A model generated the notes under the pieces. That model ran no database searches, was not told the origin of the DNA, and was given only the letters and a program-made list of their open reading frames with translations. The position numbers and the translations under genes are program-made. This document shows, one piece after another, positions 1-10,700 of a DNA stretch of 64,000 nt. Origin of the DNA: Gemmataceae bacterium (GTDB taxonomy: Bacteria; Planctomycetota; Planctomycetia; Gemmatales; Gemmataceae); the NCBI GenBank assembly GCA_009692005.1, contig SHZZ01000004.1:62001-126000 (forward strand). Direction: 5' to 3'. The first letter of the stretch is position 1; each line of letters begins with the position of its first letter.

Positions 1-1
1 C

Positions 2-190
2 GTTCCCGCGCGGCAAGCGCCGCATTTCCTCATGACCACCGGCATCGTGGGGAAGGAACAGTCCGCACTCTACCTTGTGGAAACAACCACGGGGAAAATA
101 GGCGTTTACACCATGGGACCGCGTTTGGATGGGCAGCCGGGCGTTTCCATCCGCAGACAGGACTTGTCGCTGTTTCGCAAATCGAATTGA
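2..190 (+). CDS. C-terminal fragment of an unknown protein (5' end outside window)
   Basis: The frame beginning at base 2 is open to a TGA at 188-190 and encodes about 62 residues, so this is the end of a gene that starts before the window. The peptide contains MTTGIVGKEQSALYLVETTTG followed by KIGVYTMGP, which suggests a short beta-rich domain, but I do not recognise a family. The downstream cstA gene converges on it with only seven bases between the two stop codons. No signal peptide or membrane segment is visible in the part that can be read. Confidence 0.55.
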   Translation, partial: VPARQAPHFLMTTGIVGKEQSALYLVETTTGKIGVYTMGPRLDGQPGVSIRRQDLSLFRKSN

Positions 191-197
191 ACCGGAC

Positions 198-2390
198 TCA
201 AACAGGTGTTTCTTTTTTATCACCCAAGCCTGAAAGCACCGCGATCCATCTGCTGGCCGCCCAGATAAGCAGGACCAAAATCGAGGACATGACAAAAATG
301 GTCATGCTCAGACGCAGTGCCACGGGCAGCAATTCCGCAAAGCTGTTGACGCCGGAAAGCGACTGAATCCAACCGCGGATCATGGTGGCCCCAGCCGTCA
401 TTGTCGTCGTGGTGACAAAAGCCATGGGCACAATGGTGATCCAAATAAATTTACCTTTTCCATTATGCACCATCACGGTGGTCACCAGGGCCAGGGCCAA
501 GGCTGCAAGAAGCTGGTTGGCGATGCCAAACATGGGCCAAATGGTGCCAATTGAACCTGTGTAAACCAGGCTGCCCCATGCCAGGGTGATGAGGAAGGTA
601 GAGAGCAAAGCGCCGGGAATCCAATCAGTTCTGGCAAACTTTGGATGCACATGGCCAAACATTTCCTGCAAGAGGAAACGGGCAATCCGCGTGCCGGTGT
701 CAATGGTGGTCAGGATAAAGAGGGCTTCGAACATGATGGCGAAGTGGTACCAGTACTTCATCAGGTGGTCGAAGGGGATGCCCAACTGGTTGAGCGGTTT
801 AGAAAGGATAAGCGACATGCCAACGGCAAGTGTGACGGCGCCACCCGTGCGCCCGCGCAGCGATTCTCCCCCCACCTGATTTTCAATCGTATTAAGGTCG
901 AGGTGTTCGAGTCCACCGGCCGAGCCCAGCTCCTGATGCAGCTTGTCCACTTGGGGTTTCCATTTATCCGCCTGTTCCAAACCGATGTTGATCTCGTAAT
1001 AAATTTTCGGGTCGAGTGAGGCGGCGGCAATCAAGGCGACAATCCCCACCAGACCTTCCATCAACATGCTGCCGTAGCCAATCATGCGGATATCGGTTTC
1101 GCGGTTGATCATCTTGGGAGTGGTGCCTGAAGCTACCAGGGAATGAAAGCCGGAGATGGCCCCGCACATGATGCAAATGAAGACGAAAGGGAATAACCCG
1201 CCTGCAAAGGTGGGGCCGCCGGCAGAAAAGACCGGCTCCACCGGCCGATGCACCAGCACAGGGTTGGCCACCAGCACGCCAGCCACCAGCAAAATGATCG
1301 TTCCCACTTTGAGGAAGCTGGAGATGTAATCGCGCGGGCAAAGGAGCAGCCAAACGGGCAAAACCGAGGCGACAAAACCATAGACGCACAGCGCCATTAC
1401 GGTTTGCCCCTTTCCAAGAGAGAACCAGGGTTCCAAGGGCGAGCCAGGGATCCAGTTACCTGCCACGGTCGCGGCCAGGACTCCCGCTGCCCCGATCAAT
1501 GACGCCTCCACCACTTTCCCTTTTCGAAAGCGGTACAGGTACAAGCCGACAAACAAGGCGATGGGAATGGTGCAGGCGATGGTGAATACCCCCCAGGAAC
1601 TCCCGGGTACATACTGCGCGCCGCCATTAGGAAGGATAATGGGCCCACCTACCTGCTGCAGTGCAATCTCGGGAAGGCGCCCTGCGGCAGGCAATACCAA
1701 ATGGAATGAATGGTCTCGGCGAGTTGGCTCCGCCGACTTGCCAAACTGAAACTCGCATCCCGAGGGAAAAGTGTATACCGCTTCGCTAGCGTTGGAGTGA
1801 ACGCTGTCTGGCGTGATTTTTTCACCTGCGGGCAATTGAATTCGTGTTCCCTTGGGGAAGGGAATGGTTTCGCCGCCCAGAGCCTTGACCACAACAAAAC
1901 CCAAGCCGGCGAGGGCGATCACAACAATGAAGAGAATGGCAGCGGAAGAAATGATGCCGGCCCAGGGGCCCAGTTCAGCGCGCGCGATTTCCGCCAGTGA
2001 TTTCCCTCCCCGGCGAACCGATGCCGCCAGCACCAGCATGTCCTGGACCGCGCCCGCAAGGCAGACGCCAATCACCAGCCAGAGCAAGCCTGGCATGTAA
2101 CCGTATTGAATGGCCAGAACCGGGCCAATGAGAGGCCCTGCGCCACTGATGGCAGCAAAATGGTGGCCAAATAAGACCCATCGGTTTGTCGGGTGGTAGT
2201 TTTGTCCATCGTTGAATTGATGTGCAGGAGTAATTTTGCTGTCGTCCAGCGCGGCCAGCTTGGCGGCCAAAAAAGCGCTGTAATAGCGATAGGCCAGGGC
2301 CAAAATGCACAGGACAAAAAGCAAGACCGGCATGGCGTGCAAGGCCGTGCGACCGCCCAGGTCTTCCCAAAAAACTGCTGCAACCAGCAT
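198..2390 (-). CDS. cstA: carbon starvation protein A (CstA-family transporter)
   Basis: This is a polytopic inner-membrane transporter of about 730 residues. The family in Escherichia coli imports peptides, and a relative imports pyruvate. Family hallmarks near the N-terminus are HHFAAISGAGPLIGPVLA, followed by GAVQDMLVL and a string of hydrophobic helices; SGFHSLVASGTTPKM lies in the centre. The ATG at 2390 is chosen because GGAAGG sits a few bases before it; the longer frame to 2444 would translate a terminator hairpin. Between about residues 180 and 265 there is a largely hydrophilic loop that the E. coli protein lacks, so the protein is longer than the classic one. It follows hppA on the same strand, separated only by the terminator and the ribosome-binding site. 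Confidence 0.95.
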   Translation of the reverse strand: MLVAAVFWEDLGGRTALHAMPVLLFVLCILALAYRYYSAFLAAKLAALDDSKITPAHQFNDGQNYHPTNRWVLFGHHFAAISGAGPLIGPVLAIQYGYMPGLLWLVIGVCLAGAVQDMLVLAASVRRGGKSLAEIARAELGPWAGIISSAAILFIVVIALAGLGFVVVKALGGETIPFPKGTRIQLPAGEKITPDSVHSNASEAVYTFPSGCEFQFGKSAEPTRRDHSFHLVLPAAGRLPEIALQQVGGPIILPNGGAQYVPGSSWGVFTIACTIPIALFVGLYLYRFRKGKVVEASLIGAAGVLAATVAGNWIPGSPLEPWFSLGKGQTVMALCVYGFVASVLPVWLLLCPRDYISSFLKVGTIILLVAGVLVANPVLVHRPVEPVFSAGGPTFAGGLFPFVFICIMCGAISGFHSLVASGTTPKMINRETDIRMIGYGSMLMEGLVGIVALIAAASLDPKIYYEINIGLEQADKWKPQVDKLHQELGSAGGLEHLDLNTIENQVGGESLRGRTGGAVTLAVGMSLILSKPLNQLGIPFDHLMKYWYHFAIMFEALFILTTIDTGTRIARFLLQEMFGHVHPKFARTDWIPGALLSTFLITLAWGSLVYTGSIGTIWPMFGIANQLLAALALALVTTVMVHNGKGKFIWITIVPMAFVTTTTMTAGATMIRGWIQSLSGVNSFAELLPVALRLSMTIFVMSSILVLLIWAASRWIAVLSGLGDKKETPV

Positions 2391-2402
2391 TTCACCTTCC
2401 CT

Positions 2403-2439
2403 AAAAAAAAACTGGCAGGGCGTATTACAGCCCTGCCAG
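2403..2439 (-). terminator. Rho-independent terminator between hppA and cstA
   Basis: Read on the minus strand, a perfect 10-bp stem (CTGGCAGGGC against GCCCTGCCAG, 8-base loop) is followed by nine T. It begins 26 bases after the hppA stop. The T-run is followed almost directly by the cstA ribosome-binding site, so the element is both the end of hppA and the leader of cstA. Confidence 0.93.
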
Positions 2440-2465
2440 CTCATTCTGTCAAGGATTCCCCAGGG

Positions 2466-5222
2466 CTACTGATTGGCCCTGGAGAATTCTTCGTCGATAG
2501 CTTTCATCTCAGCGCTTTCGGTCTTCGATTGCCACCAGGCCCAGCCGACTGCAACCAGGCCGACACCCAGAACGGACAGGCCGATGGTAAAGCGCTGGTC
2601 CAAATTTGTGCCGTCCTTCAAATTGAAGGCCATCACCAGTGGCAGGATCAACAGGCTGACCATGTTCATCACCTTGATGAGCGGGTTCAAAGCCGGGCCG
2701 GCAGTATCCTTGAGCGGGTCGCCCACGGTGTCGCCAGTGATCGAGGCCATGTGCGACTCGGAACCTTTGCCGGTGGTGGCGGTTTTCGGCTGATCCTCAA
2801 TCGTCTTCTTGGCGTTATCCCAGGCGCCGCCCGAGTTCGCCATGAAGACAGCGATCAACTGGCCGACAACAATCATGCCAGCAAGGTAGCCACCCAGTGC
2901 GTAAGGGCCCATGGCAAAGCCGACAATAACCGGCGCGAAAATCGCCAGCAACCCTGGGCCGATTAATTCCCTTTGCGCGGTCGAGGTGCAGATATCGACT
3001 ACCCTGCCGTAGTTCGGCTTCTTGGTACCCGCCCAGATTTCCTTGTCGCGGAATTGGGCCCGGCATTCCTGAACGATCAGGAAGGCGGCGCGGCCCACCG
3101 CCCGAATGGTCATGCTGCTGAAGAGGAAGGGAACCGCCCCGCCGATCATCATGCCGATGAACACATACGGATCGGCCAAGTTCAACTTGGCGGCGCCCAC
3201 CATGAATTCCTCAATGCTCAGGTTGGTGATGGCGTCCTCGCCTTTGCCCGTGGCAACCACGGCGATAAAGGAGGCGAAAAGCGACACCGCCGCCAAAACT
3301 GCCGAGCCAATGGCTATGCCCTTGGTGATGGCTTTGGTCGTGTTGCCCACTGCGTCGAGGTCGGCCAAAATCTGCCGACTCTTCTTGTAGCTCGCTTCGT
3401 CCATGTAATCGGGATGGCTTGGAGGCAACGGCTGGTTGTTCTCGTCGCGATTGTAACCCATTTCGCCGATGCCATTAGCGTTATCGGCAATGGGCCCGAA
3501 GACATCCATGCTGATGATATTGCCGGTCAGGGTTAACATGCCAATGCCGCACATGGCCACGCCGTAGGCGATGAAAATCGGGTTGGTACCGGAATAAACC
3601 AGGACCGAACCCAATATAGCAGCGGAAATAATGAGCACAGCCCAGACCGCGCTTTCATAACCCAAGGCCAAGCCCTGAATAATGTTGGTAGCATGTCCGG
3701 TGCGGCAAGCCTTGGCCAATTGTTTGACCGGATCGTGTTCCGTACTGGTCCAGTAATCCGTGCACCAGTGCAGCGCCAAGGCCAAGGCAATGCCGATGAG
3801 GCAAGTGACAATGGGCCGCCAATCGAAACCGACTTTCAATGGCATGTACTTCTGCGCCATGGCAACTACCGGTTCATCCGCAATAGCGGCTTGCTTGTCC
3901 CGGGCTTTCTTCCATTCGGAGTTGATGGAGGCAATGTAAGCCTCGCGGGGTTTTTCATCCTTGGGAACCACAGTTTCGATCTTGGTTCCAGCCACCTGGT
4001 TCAACTTGTCAATGAACGCTTTCTCTTTATAGAGTCCGCGTTTTATCGACTCGCCAACAATGTATTCTGGCGACGGGCGGAGGTAAATCGCGCCCAAAGC
4101 ACAAATGGCCACCACGCTGATGAGGGCGCCCATCCAAAAACCCTTGGTCACCGCGCCCATGGCGGACTTCACGCCTTCCTGGCTTTCCGCCTTGACCTGG
4201 CTTGTGGAAATGATGCTGCCAATCACGCCGATGGCGTGCACCAGCAAGGGAAAAACCACCCCCATGTGGCCAAAGCTGGCCATGCCGAGGATAAGAGCCG
4301 CGACAATGGTTACTTCATAGCTTTCGAAAATGTCCGCTGCCATGCCAGCGCAATCGCCGACATTGTCGCCGACATTGTCGGCGATGGTGGCGGCATTACG
4401 GGGATCGTCTTCGGGAATGCCAGCTTCAATTTTGCCCACGAGGTCGGCGCCAACATCCGCGGCCTTGGTGTAAATACCGCCGCCAACGCGCATGAAGAGC
4501 GCCAGCAGGGTTCCGCCAAAACCGAAGCCAAGAAGCACTTCGAACGCTTTTTCACCGTAGTAAAGGAAAATCAGCGTGCCGCCCAAAAGGCCCAAGCCGT
4601 CGGTGAGCATTCCGGTAACGGTCCCGGAGCGGTAGCCAATCTGCAGCGCCCTGCCAAAGCTTTCCCTGGCGGCGGCGGCAACTTTCAAATTCCCAATTGT
4701 CGCCATGCGCATGCCAAACAACCCCACCATGGCGCTAAACAGCGATCCCATGAGGAAGGCCACACCGCGCCCAATGGCAATCTGAATTTCTGTGTTATTA
4801 TTCGGGTCGTTCCACGGCCACTTGGTGGCCACCAGAACGCCCGCAATCACGAAGATCAAGGCCGACACCACGGTGAACTGCCTGCGCAAGTAGGCATAGG
4901 CCCCTTCGCGCACGGCCCGTGCAATCTCTTGCATGGCCGCGGTGCCATTGCCTGCCGCATTGACATACTGGTTCAGCCAGCGGGCGTAGATTAATCCGGA
5001 GATGGCAATGACCAGATTCATCACCAGGGCGAATTTTTCAAACATGGTGAAGTTGGAGTCGCTGCTGAAAAGACTGAACGGGTGCCATTCCTCGCCACCC
5101 TGACCGCTACTCCCGACGCCAACTCCCGCGGCGCCCATTAAGCCGATAGCCAAAAACGCAAACATCAGCCATAACATGCGATTGGGAAATGGTTGAATTT
5201 TCTTCTTGAGAAACTTCTTCAT
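2466..5222 (-). CDS. hppA: membrane-bound proton-translocating pyrophosphatase, K+-independent type
   Basis: This integral membrane pump couples hydrolysis of pyrophosphate to proton export. The 918-residue product has the family signatures: EDDPRN and then DNVGDNVGD near residues 270-290, and GDTVGDPLKDTAGP near the C-terminus. The GNTTKAITKG motif near residue 627 carries lysine where K+-dependent enzymes have alanine, which marks the K+-independent subfamily. A hydrophilic, charged insertion of roughly 75 residues lies near residues 387-465 between membrane helices. The ATG at 5222 is preferred over one at 5261 because AAGGA lies eight bases upstream and the protein then begins MKKFLKKK. 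A strong terminator follows the stop codon. Confidence 0.97.
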   Translation of the reverse strand: MKKFLKKKIQPFPNRMLWLMFAFLAIGLMGAAGVGVGSSGQGGEEWHPFSLFSSDSNFTMFEKFALVMNLVIAISGLIYARWLNQYVNAAGNGTAAMQEIARAVREGAYAYLRRQFTVVSALIFVIAGVLVATKWPWNDPNNNTEIQIAIGRGVAFLMGSLFSAMVGLFGMRMATIGNLKVAAAARESFGRALQIGYRSGTVTGMLTDGLGLLGGTLIFLYYGEKAFEVLLGFGFGGTLLALFMRVGGGIYTKAADVGADLVGKIEAGIPEDDPRNAATIADNVGDNVGDCAGMAADIFESYEVTIVAALILGMASFGHMGVVFPLLVHAIGVIGSIISTSQVKAESQEGVKSAMGAVTKGFWMGALISVVAICALGAIYLRPSPEYIVGESIKRGLYKEKAFIDKLNQVAGTKIETVVPKDEKPREAYIASINSEWKKARDKQAAIADEPVVAMAQKYMPLKVGFDWRPIVTCLIGIALALALHWCTDYWTSTEHDPVKQLAKACRTGHATNIIQGLALGYESAVWAVLIISAAILGSVLVYSGTNPIFIAYGVAMCGIGMLTLTGNIISMDVFGPIADNANGIGEMGYNRDENNQPLPPSHPDYMDEASYKKSRQILADLDAVGNTTKAITKGIAIGSAVLAAVSLFASFIAVVATGKGEDAITNLSIEEFMVGAAKLNLADPYVFIGMMIGGAVPFLFSSMTIRAVGRAAFLIVQECRAQFRDKEIWAGTKKPNYGRVVDICTSTAQRELIGPGLLAIFAPVIVGFAMGPYALGGYLAGMIVVGQLIAVFMANSGGAWDNAKKTIEDQPKTATTGKGSESHMASITGDTVGDPLKDTAGPALNPLIKVMNMVSLLILPLVMAFNLKDGTNLDQRFTIGLSVLGVGLVAVGWAWWQSKTESAEMKAIDEEFSRANQ

Positions 5223-5412
5223 TCTGAATTCCTTAATAAGCCAATGAAATCGGGCGGCCAAGACCCCTCGTACACAATCCTAATTTGCTAGAGTCAAATG
5301 AGAGCTTGCCAAGGCGACCCTTGAAAACAGGGAAGGTAAAAATCTAATCCTTCACATCCTTTTTCACCACTCTAAACGACCAAGGTAGGATAAGAACTCG
5401 GTTGCCCCTAGT

Positions 5413-6345
5413 CTACGGGTAGGCCAAAATCTGTTGTCGAACATCCAGGCCGGTAACACCTTTCCAAAAATGATTTAGAGCTTCCAGGGTGGAATCCGGG
5501 CGCGTCAACCGAACACTATTGAAGGTGTGCACATGGGCAAAACAAAAGCTGGTGCCAGTTAATAGCGCGGCATCTCCCACCTTGACATCCTGGGGACTCA
5601 GCGGTTTTTCTTCCCAGGCAATGCCGTTTTCCATGGCAAATTTTCGAGTAACTTCCAGAGTAACACCCGGAAGGACCGAACCTATTGGAGGAACCAAAAA
5701 CAGTTGTTTTCCCAAAGGTTTCTCGGGGTTTTTCACCAGAACAAAATTGGCGAAAGCCGTCTCCGTCAAATGCCCTTGCATATCTAGCAGCATGGCCTCC
5801 GCCGATGGGTTCATCCGCTTCACTTCGCGGTTGCCCATCCACCAATGCAATCTGGATCGGTGTTTAATCCCAGTGGGCAAAAGGGAATTAGGCGCTTGGC
5901 GGATTGCAGGGGTGGCCAGATCGACCCCTTCGTGGATCCATTTCTGGTAGCGCTGCAGGGGCAGTGGAAAGGAGTGAATCCCCAAAACTGGATTGGCTTC
6001 ACCAGGCCCGCCTTCCTGGCCGAAATAATAACCCACGGCCCCCGGGGTGGCGAAAAGAACCAGGGCTAAATCCTGTTTTTTCTTCAGGTGGCGGGCGTTG
6101 TGCTGAATTAATTCACCAGCTACCGTCTCCACTTCTCCCTTTCCGTAATTCAACGGGATGCAGGCATGTTCCGCGCTGAGAAAAAACCGATCAAGGTGCT
6201 GGGACAGGCGAAAAGGAATATGATTGAAAGTCCTGATCAGATCAGTGACGGTGGCGCCAAAAATCAGCCCTGTGTCATTCCAGGGTAAAACAGCTTCGGT
6301 TTGAGGAATGAACTGGCCATTCAACCAAACCATTGGTCCCTTCAT
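5413..6345 (-). CDS. class IV (branched-chain type) aminotransferase family protein
   Basis: This is a PLP-dependent fold-type IV enzyme of 310 residues, the usual length for branched-chain aminotransferases and aminodeoxychorismate lyases. The N-terminal VWLNGQFIP, the GLIFGATVTDLIRTF segment, a probable PLP lysine in GIKHRSRLHWW near residue 161, and LTETAFANFVLV followed by LPGVTLEV fit the family. The substrate cannot be decided from sequence. It is the last gene of the secA - waaA operon, 18 bases after waaA. An alternative ATG at 6333 has a clearer AAGGGA in front of it, so the start is uncertain by four residues. Confidence 0.85.
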   Translation of the reverse strand: MKGPMVWLNGQFIPQTEAVLPWNDTGLIFGATVTDLIRTFNHIPFRLSQHLDRFFLSAEHACIPLNYGKGEVETVAGELIQHNARHLKKKQDLALVLFATPGAVGYYFGQEGGPGEANPVLGIHSFPLPLQRYQKWIHEGVDLATPAIRQAPNSLLPTGIKHRSRLHWWMGNREVKRMNPSAEAMLLDMQGHLTETAFANFVLVKNPEKPLGKQLFLVPPIGSVLPGVTLEVTRKFAMENGIAWEEKPLSPQDVKVGDAALLTGTSFCFAHVHTFNSVRLTRPDSTLEALNHFWKGVTGLDVRQQILAYP

Positions 6346-6363
6346 AAAAAACCCGCCCAGGAT

Positions 6364-7668
6364 CTAGGCCGCTTTACTCCAAGGATTGCCAACCAACCCT
6401 TCCAAAAGTCGCAAGGTTTTCCCGGTTGCCCCTTTTTGCGAAAGGACAAACTCCCTGGCCTTTTCTCCCATTTCCCTTCGCCTAATTGGGTGGGATGCCA
6501 GCAAACGAACTGCCTGGTCCATTTCCTTTTCTGATTGAATCTTCATGGCCCCGCCAGTTGCGATCAAATCCTTGGCCACTTCCTTGAAATTCCACACATG
6601 GGGCCCAAAGAAAACCGCCGCCCCGCAGGCTGCCGGTTCGATCATATTCTGCCCGCCCCGTTTTCCATCCAGACTTCCGCCCACGAAAGCCAGATCGGCC
6701 AATTGCCATACTTGTTTCAATTCGCCAAGGGTATCGACCAGGATGATTCTTTCCTCAGTTGGTTGCGCGGAGCTTAATTTCGACCGCCGTGCGAAGGAAT
6801 GCCCTGCTTCCCCAAGCATCCTGGCGACGGGATCAAACTGATCGGGTTGCCTGGGCACCAGGATCAAGCGCAACTGGGGAATTTCCCCGGCCAGACGGTT
6901 AAAGGCATCCAGCACCCAGGATTCCTCGGGGGATTGCGTGCTGCCTGCAACCCAAATGATTTGATTGTCTTGGATCTGGAATATTTCCCGTAATTCAACC
7001 ACCTTGGGGTTGCCGGGATCGGGGACGGCGCCCTCGTACTTGATAGACCCAGTAAGGGCGATTCGGCTTTCCGGCACATCCATATCGCGGAAAAACCCCG
7101 CCGTCGCCGGGTCCTGGACCGCAAACAAGTTCACCTGAGAAAGCAAGGGCCTTGTCCACCATCGCATCCACCGGTAACGCCGTTGGCTTTTAGGGCTCAT
7201 GCGCGCATTGATCACCGCCACCGGCACACCTCTGGACCTGGCCAAAGCCAGGAAAGTGGGCCAAAGTTCACTTTCAGCAAGGACAATCTGGGTAGGCTGA
7301 ACCTTATCCAGCGCACGCCTGACAGCCCAAGAGAAATCCAGGGGAAAGGGGAATACCAACAAGTCGGAAAAACACCGACGAGCTTCCAAAAGGCCATTGT
7401 CCGTTGACGCGGAGATCACCAAATTCCAAAGCGGATTTTCTTTCCTCGCCAGCGCAATCAACTGGCGCAAGAGGTGGATTTCCCCAACGCTTACCCCATG
7501 AAACCAAAAGGTAGGGGCATCTCCGCCTCCCGGCCGGCGTGGAACTGCACCCAAAAAACGGTCCCACAGCACCGCCAGGGATTTTCCTTTCCTCCAAGAT
7601 CGGTAAAGGATCCAGGGGGAAAGCAGGATGAGGAGAATGAACCCGAGAAAATCCCGAACCAGCACCAT
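6364..7668 (-). CDS. waaA: 3-deoxy-D-manno-octulosonic acid (Kdo) transferase
   Basis: This is a GT-B glycosyltransferase that adds Kdo to lipid A precursor at the inner face of the cytoplasmic membrane. The 434-residue product has an N-terminal membrane anchor (residues 1-23), HGVSVGE with the expected catalytic glutamate at residue 63, ESELWP near residue 131, AGSTQSPEE, and a C-terminal GGSLDGKRGGQNMIEPAA donor-binding signature. The ATG at 7668 is preferred because AAAGGA lies six bases upstream and it falls 32 bases after secA ends; the longer frame to 7755 would overlap secA. Its presence implies that this planctomycete makes a Kdo-containing lipid A. Confidence 0.92.
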   Translation of the reverse strand: MVLVRDFLGFILLILLSPWILYRSWRKGKSLAVLWDRFLGAVPRRPGGGDAPTFWFHGVSVGEIHLLRQLIALARKENPLWNLVISASTDNGLLEARRCFSDLLVFPFPLDFSWAVRRALDKVQPTQIVLAESELWPTFLALARSRGVPVAVINARMSPKSQRRYRWMRWWTRPLLSQVNLFAVQDPATAGFFRDMDVPESRIALTGSIKYEGAVPDPGNPKVVELREIFQIQDNQIIWVAGSTQSPEESWVLDAFNRLAGEIPQLRLILVPRQPDQFDPVARMLGEAGHSFARRSKLSSAQPTEERIILVDTLGELKQVWQLADLAFVGGSLDGKRGGQNMIEPAACGAAVFFGPHVWNFKEVAKDLIATGGAMKIQSEKEMDQAVRLLASHPIRRREMGEKAREFVLSQKGATGKTLRLLEGLVGNPWSKAA

Positions 7669-7700
7669 GGGGATTCCTTTCCCAATTGGCCTGAACACTA

Positions 7701-10700
7701 TTAAACCGCGGTCGATCTCATGCAGCAATTCTTGTATTTCTTGCCGCTTCCACACGGACAGGGGGCGTTTCTGCCCACCCGTTCCCCGCGGTTGCGGATT
7801 GTTTCCACTTTCTTTTCCGGCTGGGGTTGCGAGGTCTCCTGGTCGCCAGCAGTGTCGGCGGGCTCCAATCGGGGGGCCGCTTCATGCGTGGCCGAACCGA
7901 TTACCCACACCGTATCCTTCACTTCTTCCGCTTCTTCCATGCGGAACACCAGTTCGCCAACCCGTTCTTCAATCCCTTCCCACATTTCCTCGAAAATTTT
8001 CATCCCTTCCCGCTTGTAAACGGTCTTGGGGTCTTCCTGGGCATAGCCGCGCAGCCCAACCGTGGAGCGCAATTGGTCCATGGTATGCAGGTGGTTCTTC
8101 CAAGCGCTATCGAGCTGGGCCAAAAGGAGGCCGCGTTCCATGAGGCGGATTTCAGGCCGGTAGCGATTGTCATAAGTCGACCACAGCGCTTGCCTGGCCT
8201 GTTCGCTGGAAATACCGGTCAAAGCGGAGGCATCGACTTTCAAATTGAATTCCGCTTGAATAGCGGCGGCAAGTTCTTGGGCATCGGCAGCTTCCGATAT
8301 TTCAGCCCCTTCAAAAGCTTGACTGATAAGAACGTCGAGGCGCTCTTGGCTGGCCCCTGGCATGGCTATGGCGCTTTGCTTTAAGAGCAATTCCTGCAAG
8401 CCAGCCCTGGAAAAAGTTCTAAACGATTCTTCGGAAAGCGAGCTGACTTGGCCGGGAAAGCGCAAGTGGGCCCATTGAAACAAACCCTCGCGGTTGTATT
8501 TCTGCCCGCCATGATGTCCCTGGGCGCGTACGGGATCGCTCATGAAGCGGGCCATCGCCGCCGCCACGGGAAACGCTGTTTCCTTTTCCCGGTACAAAAG
8601 CCGCGCCCTCTCCAACATGATACCTTGGCATTCCAATGAGGTTTTTCCGCTGATGTCTTCCTCTTTTAGGCGGATTTGAAACCGGCTGGCAAACCAATTG
8701 ATCAAGGAGAGCAGGCCCCATTTGGGCTGCAGCAAAGGCTCGCCTTCACTCAGGTCGATTTTTTCCACGGAATCGTCGGCGGCACGAGACAGGTGAGCGA
8801 TCAAATCGCTTTTACCCACCAACTTCAATTCCTTCTCCGATATATTCAAGCCAAAGCGCTTATTCACCTGATTGGCCAGCGCCTGCCAATTCCATTCGCT
8901 TTCGTCTTCAGTTCCCAGATTTTCCTCGATGTAGTCCTGAAGCTGGGTGGTGACAACGCCCAGGGCCTTGTTCTTGGCGTATTGGCAAACCTCGTCGAAT
9001 TGAGCGCGATCGAAATCTGCCGGATTAAATTCCACTCCAAGGCGCCCCGAGGCGAATGTCGCGAAACTGCTGGCCCCATACGACCGGTCGAGAAAGAGAT
9101 CCAGGGCGCGCTCTAACTGGCTCTCGATCATTTTCAAAATCTGAATCTTGCAATTAGTGTCGTTCAAAATCTCCTGGCGGTAACCATAAACCCGCTTGCG
9201 CTGGGCATCCATGACTTCGTCGTATTCCAGCAGGTGCTTGCGGCTTTCGAAATGGCGCTCTTCCACCTTCTTTTGCGCTTTTTGAATCTGGCGAGAAACC
9301 ATGGGGCTTTCAATGGCCTGGTCGTCCTCCATTCCCAAGCGCGTGAGAATGTTGCCCACCCATTCGCCCATAAAAATGCGCATGAGATCATCTTGCAAAG
9401 AGATGTAGAAGCGACCGGACCCGGGGTCGCCTTGCCTGCCGGAACGGCCGCGAAGCTGGTTATCAATACGGCGGGAATCATGCCTTTCAGTGCCGATGAT
9501 GTGCATCCCGCCCATGCGCACGACTTTTTGCCCTTCTTCCTTCATCCGCTCGCCTTGCTCGATGGAATCGACAAGAGATTTCCACTCGGCTACGGGAACA
9601 TCGAGGCGGGAGGCAAATTTATGCTTGAGCTGAGCCCAGGCCATGGTTTCCGGGTTGCCACCCAAGATGATGTCGGTGCCACGGCCCGCCATGTTGGTGG
9701 AGATGGTGACCGCGTTGATTCTTCCGGCCTGCGCCACGATTTCCGATTCCCTGGCGGCGTGTTCCGGCAAAGCGTTGAGCAGTTCGTGCTTGATCCCCTG
9801 CCTTTTCAGCATATCGCTGAGTCTTAACGACTTGTCAACATCGGTGGTGCCGATCAAGGTTGGCCGACCGGTGGCATGAACCTCGACAATCTCATTGATC
9901 ACCGCTTTCCACTTTTCCTTTTCAGTGCGGTAAACCATATCCGGGTGGTTGATGCGAATTAAAGGTTTGTTGGTGGGTATGGCCAAGACTTCGAGCTTGT
10001 AGATTTTCCAGAATTCATCGGCCTCGGTCATGGCCGTGCCGGTCATGCCGCAGATTCTCTTGTACAGTTTGAAAAAATTCTGCAAGGTGATGGTTGCCAG
10101 GGTCTGGGTTTCCTCCTTGATCTTGACCCCATCACGGGAGTGCTTGGCTTCCACCGCCTGGTGCAGCCCATCGGACCATTGTCGGCCAATCATTAAGCGC
10201 CCGGTGAATTCATCGATAATAATGATGCTCATCTCCCCGGATTCGGGGTGATTCATGACCGCGTAGTGTTTGTCTTTCCTGTAAAGGTGATGGGCCTTGA
10301 GAGAATTGTCGATCAGGTGGGGCCACTCCATGTTTCCCGCGGTGTAAAAGCTCTCAACGCCCGCCAGTTCTTCGGCTTTTCGAATCCCCTCATCCGTCAG
10401 GTGGCAGGTGTGCTCTTTCTCTTTGACCTCAAAATACGCGCCGACTAACTGGCCTTCCTTGTTGAGAACCTTGGGGACCTGGCTCTGCAACTCACCCAAA
10501 CGGACGGCGATTTCATTGGCCGTGGCGTAGCGTTTCAAATCGGAAAAGGCCTGCCCGGAAATGATCAAGGGCGTGCGCGCCTCGTCGATGAGGATATTGT
10601 CCACCTCGTCGATGACGGCGAAATTCAAACTCCGCTGACACTGGCGGTAAAACGGATCATATTGCTCATCGTCCCAGCGAGCCGGCTTCATGTTGTCGCG

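Noticed and set aside
2391-2444. Longer cstA start at 2444
   Set aside because: It would translate a perfect terminator hairpin and T-run; the ATG at 2390 has a good ribosome-binding site.
3693-4994. 433-codon plus-strand frame inside hppA
   Set aside because: Antisense shadow of a strongly conserved gene; His/Gly/Ala-rich translation without family resemblance.
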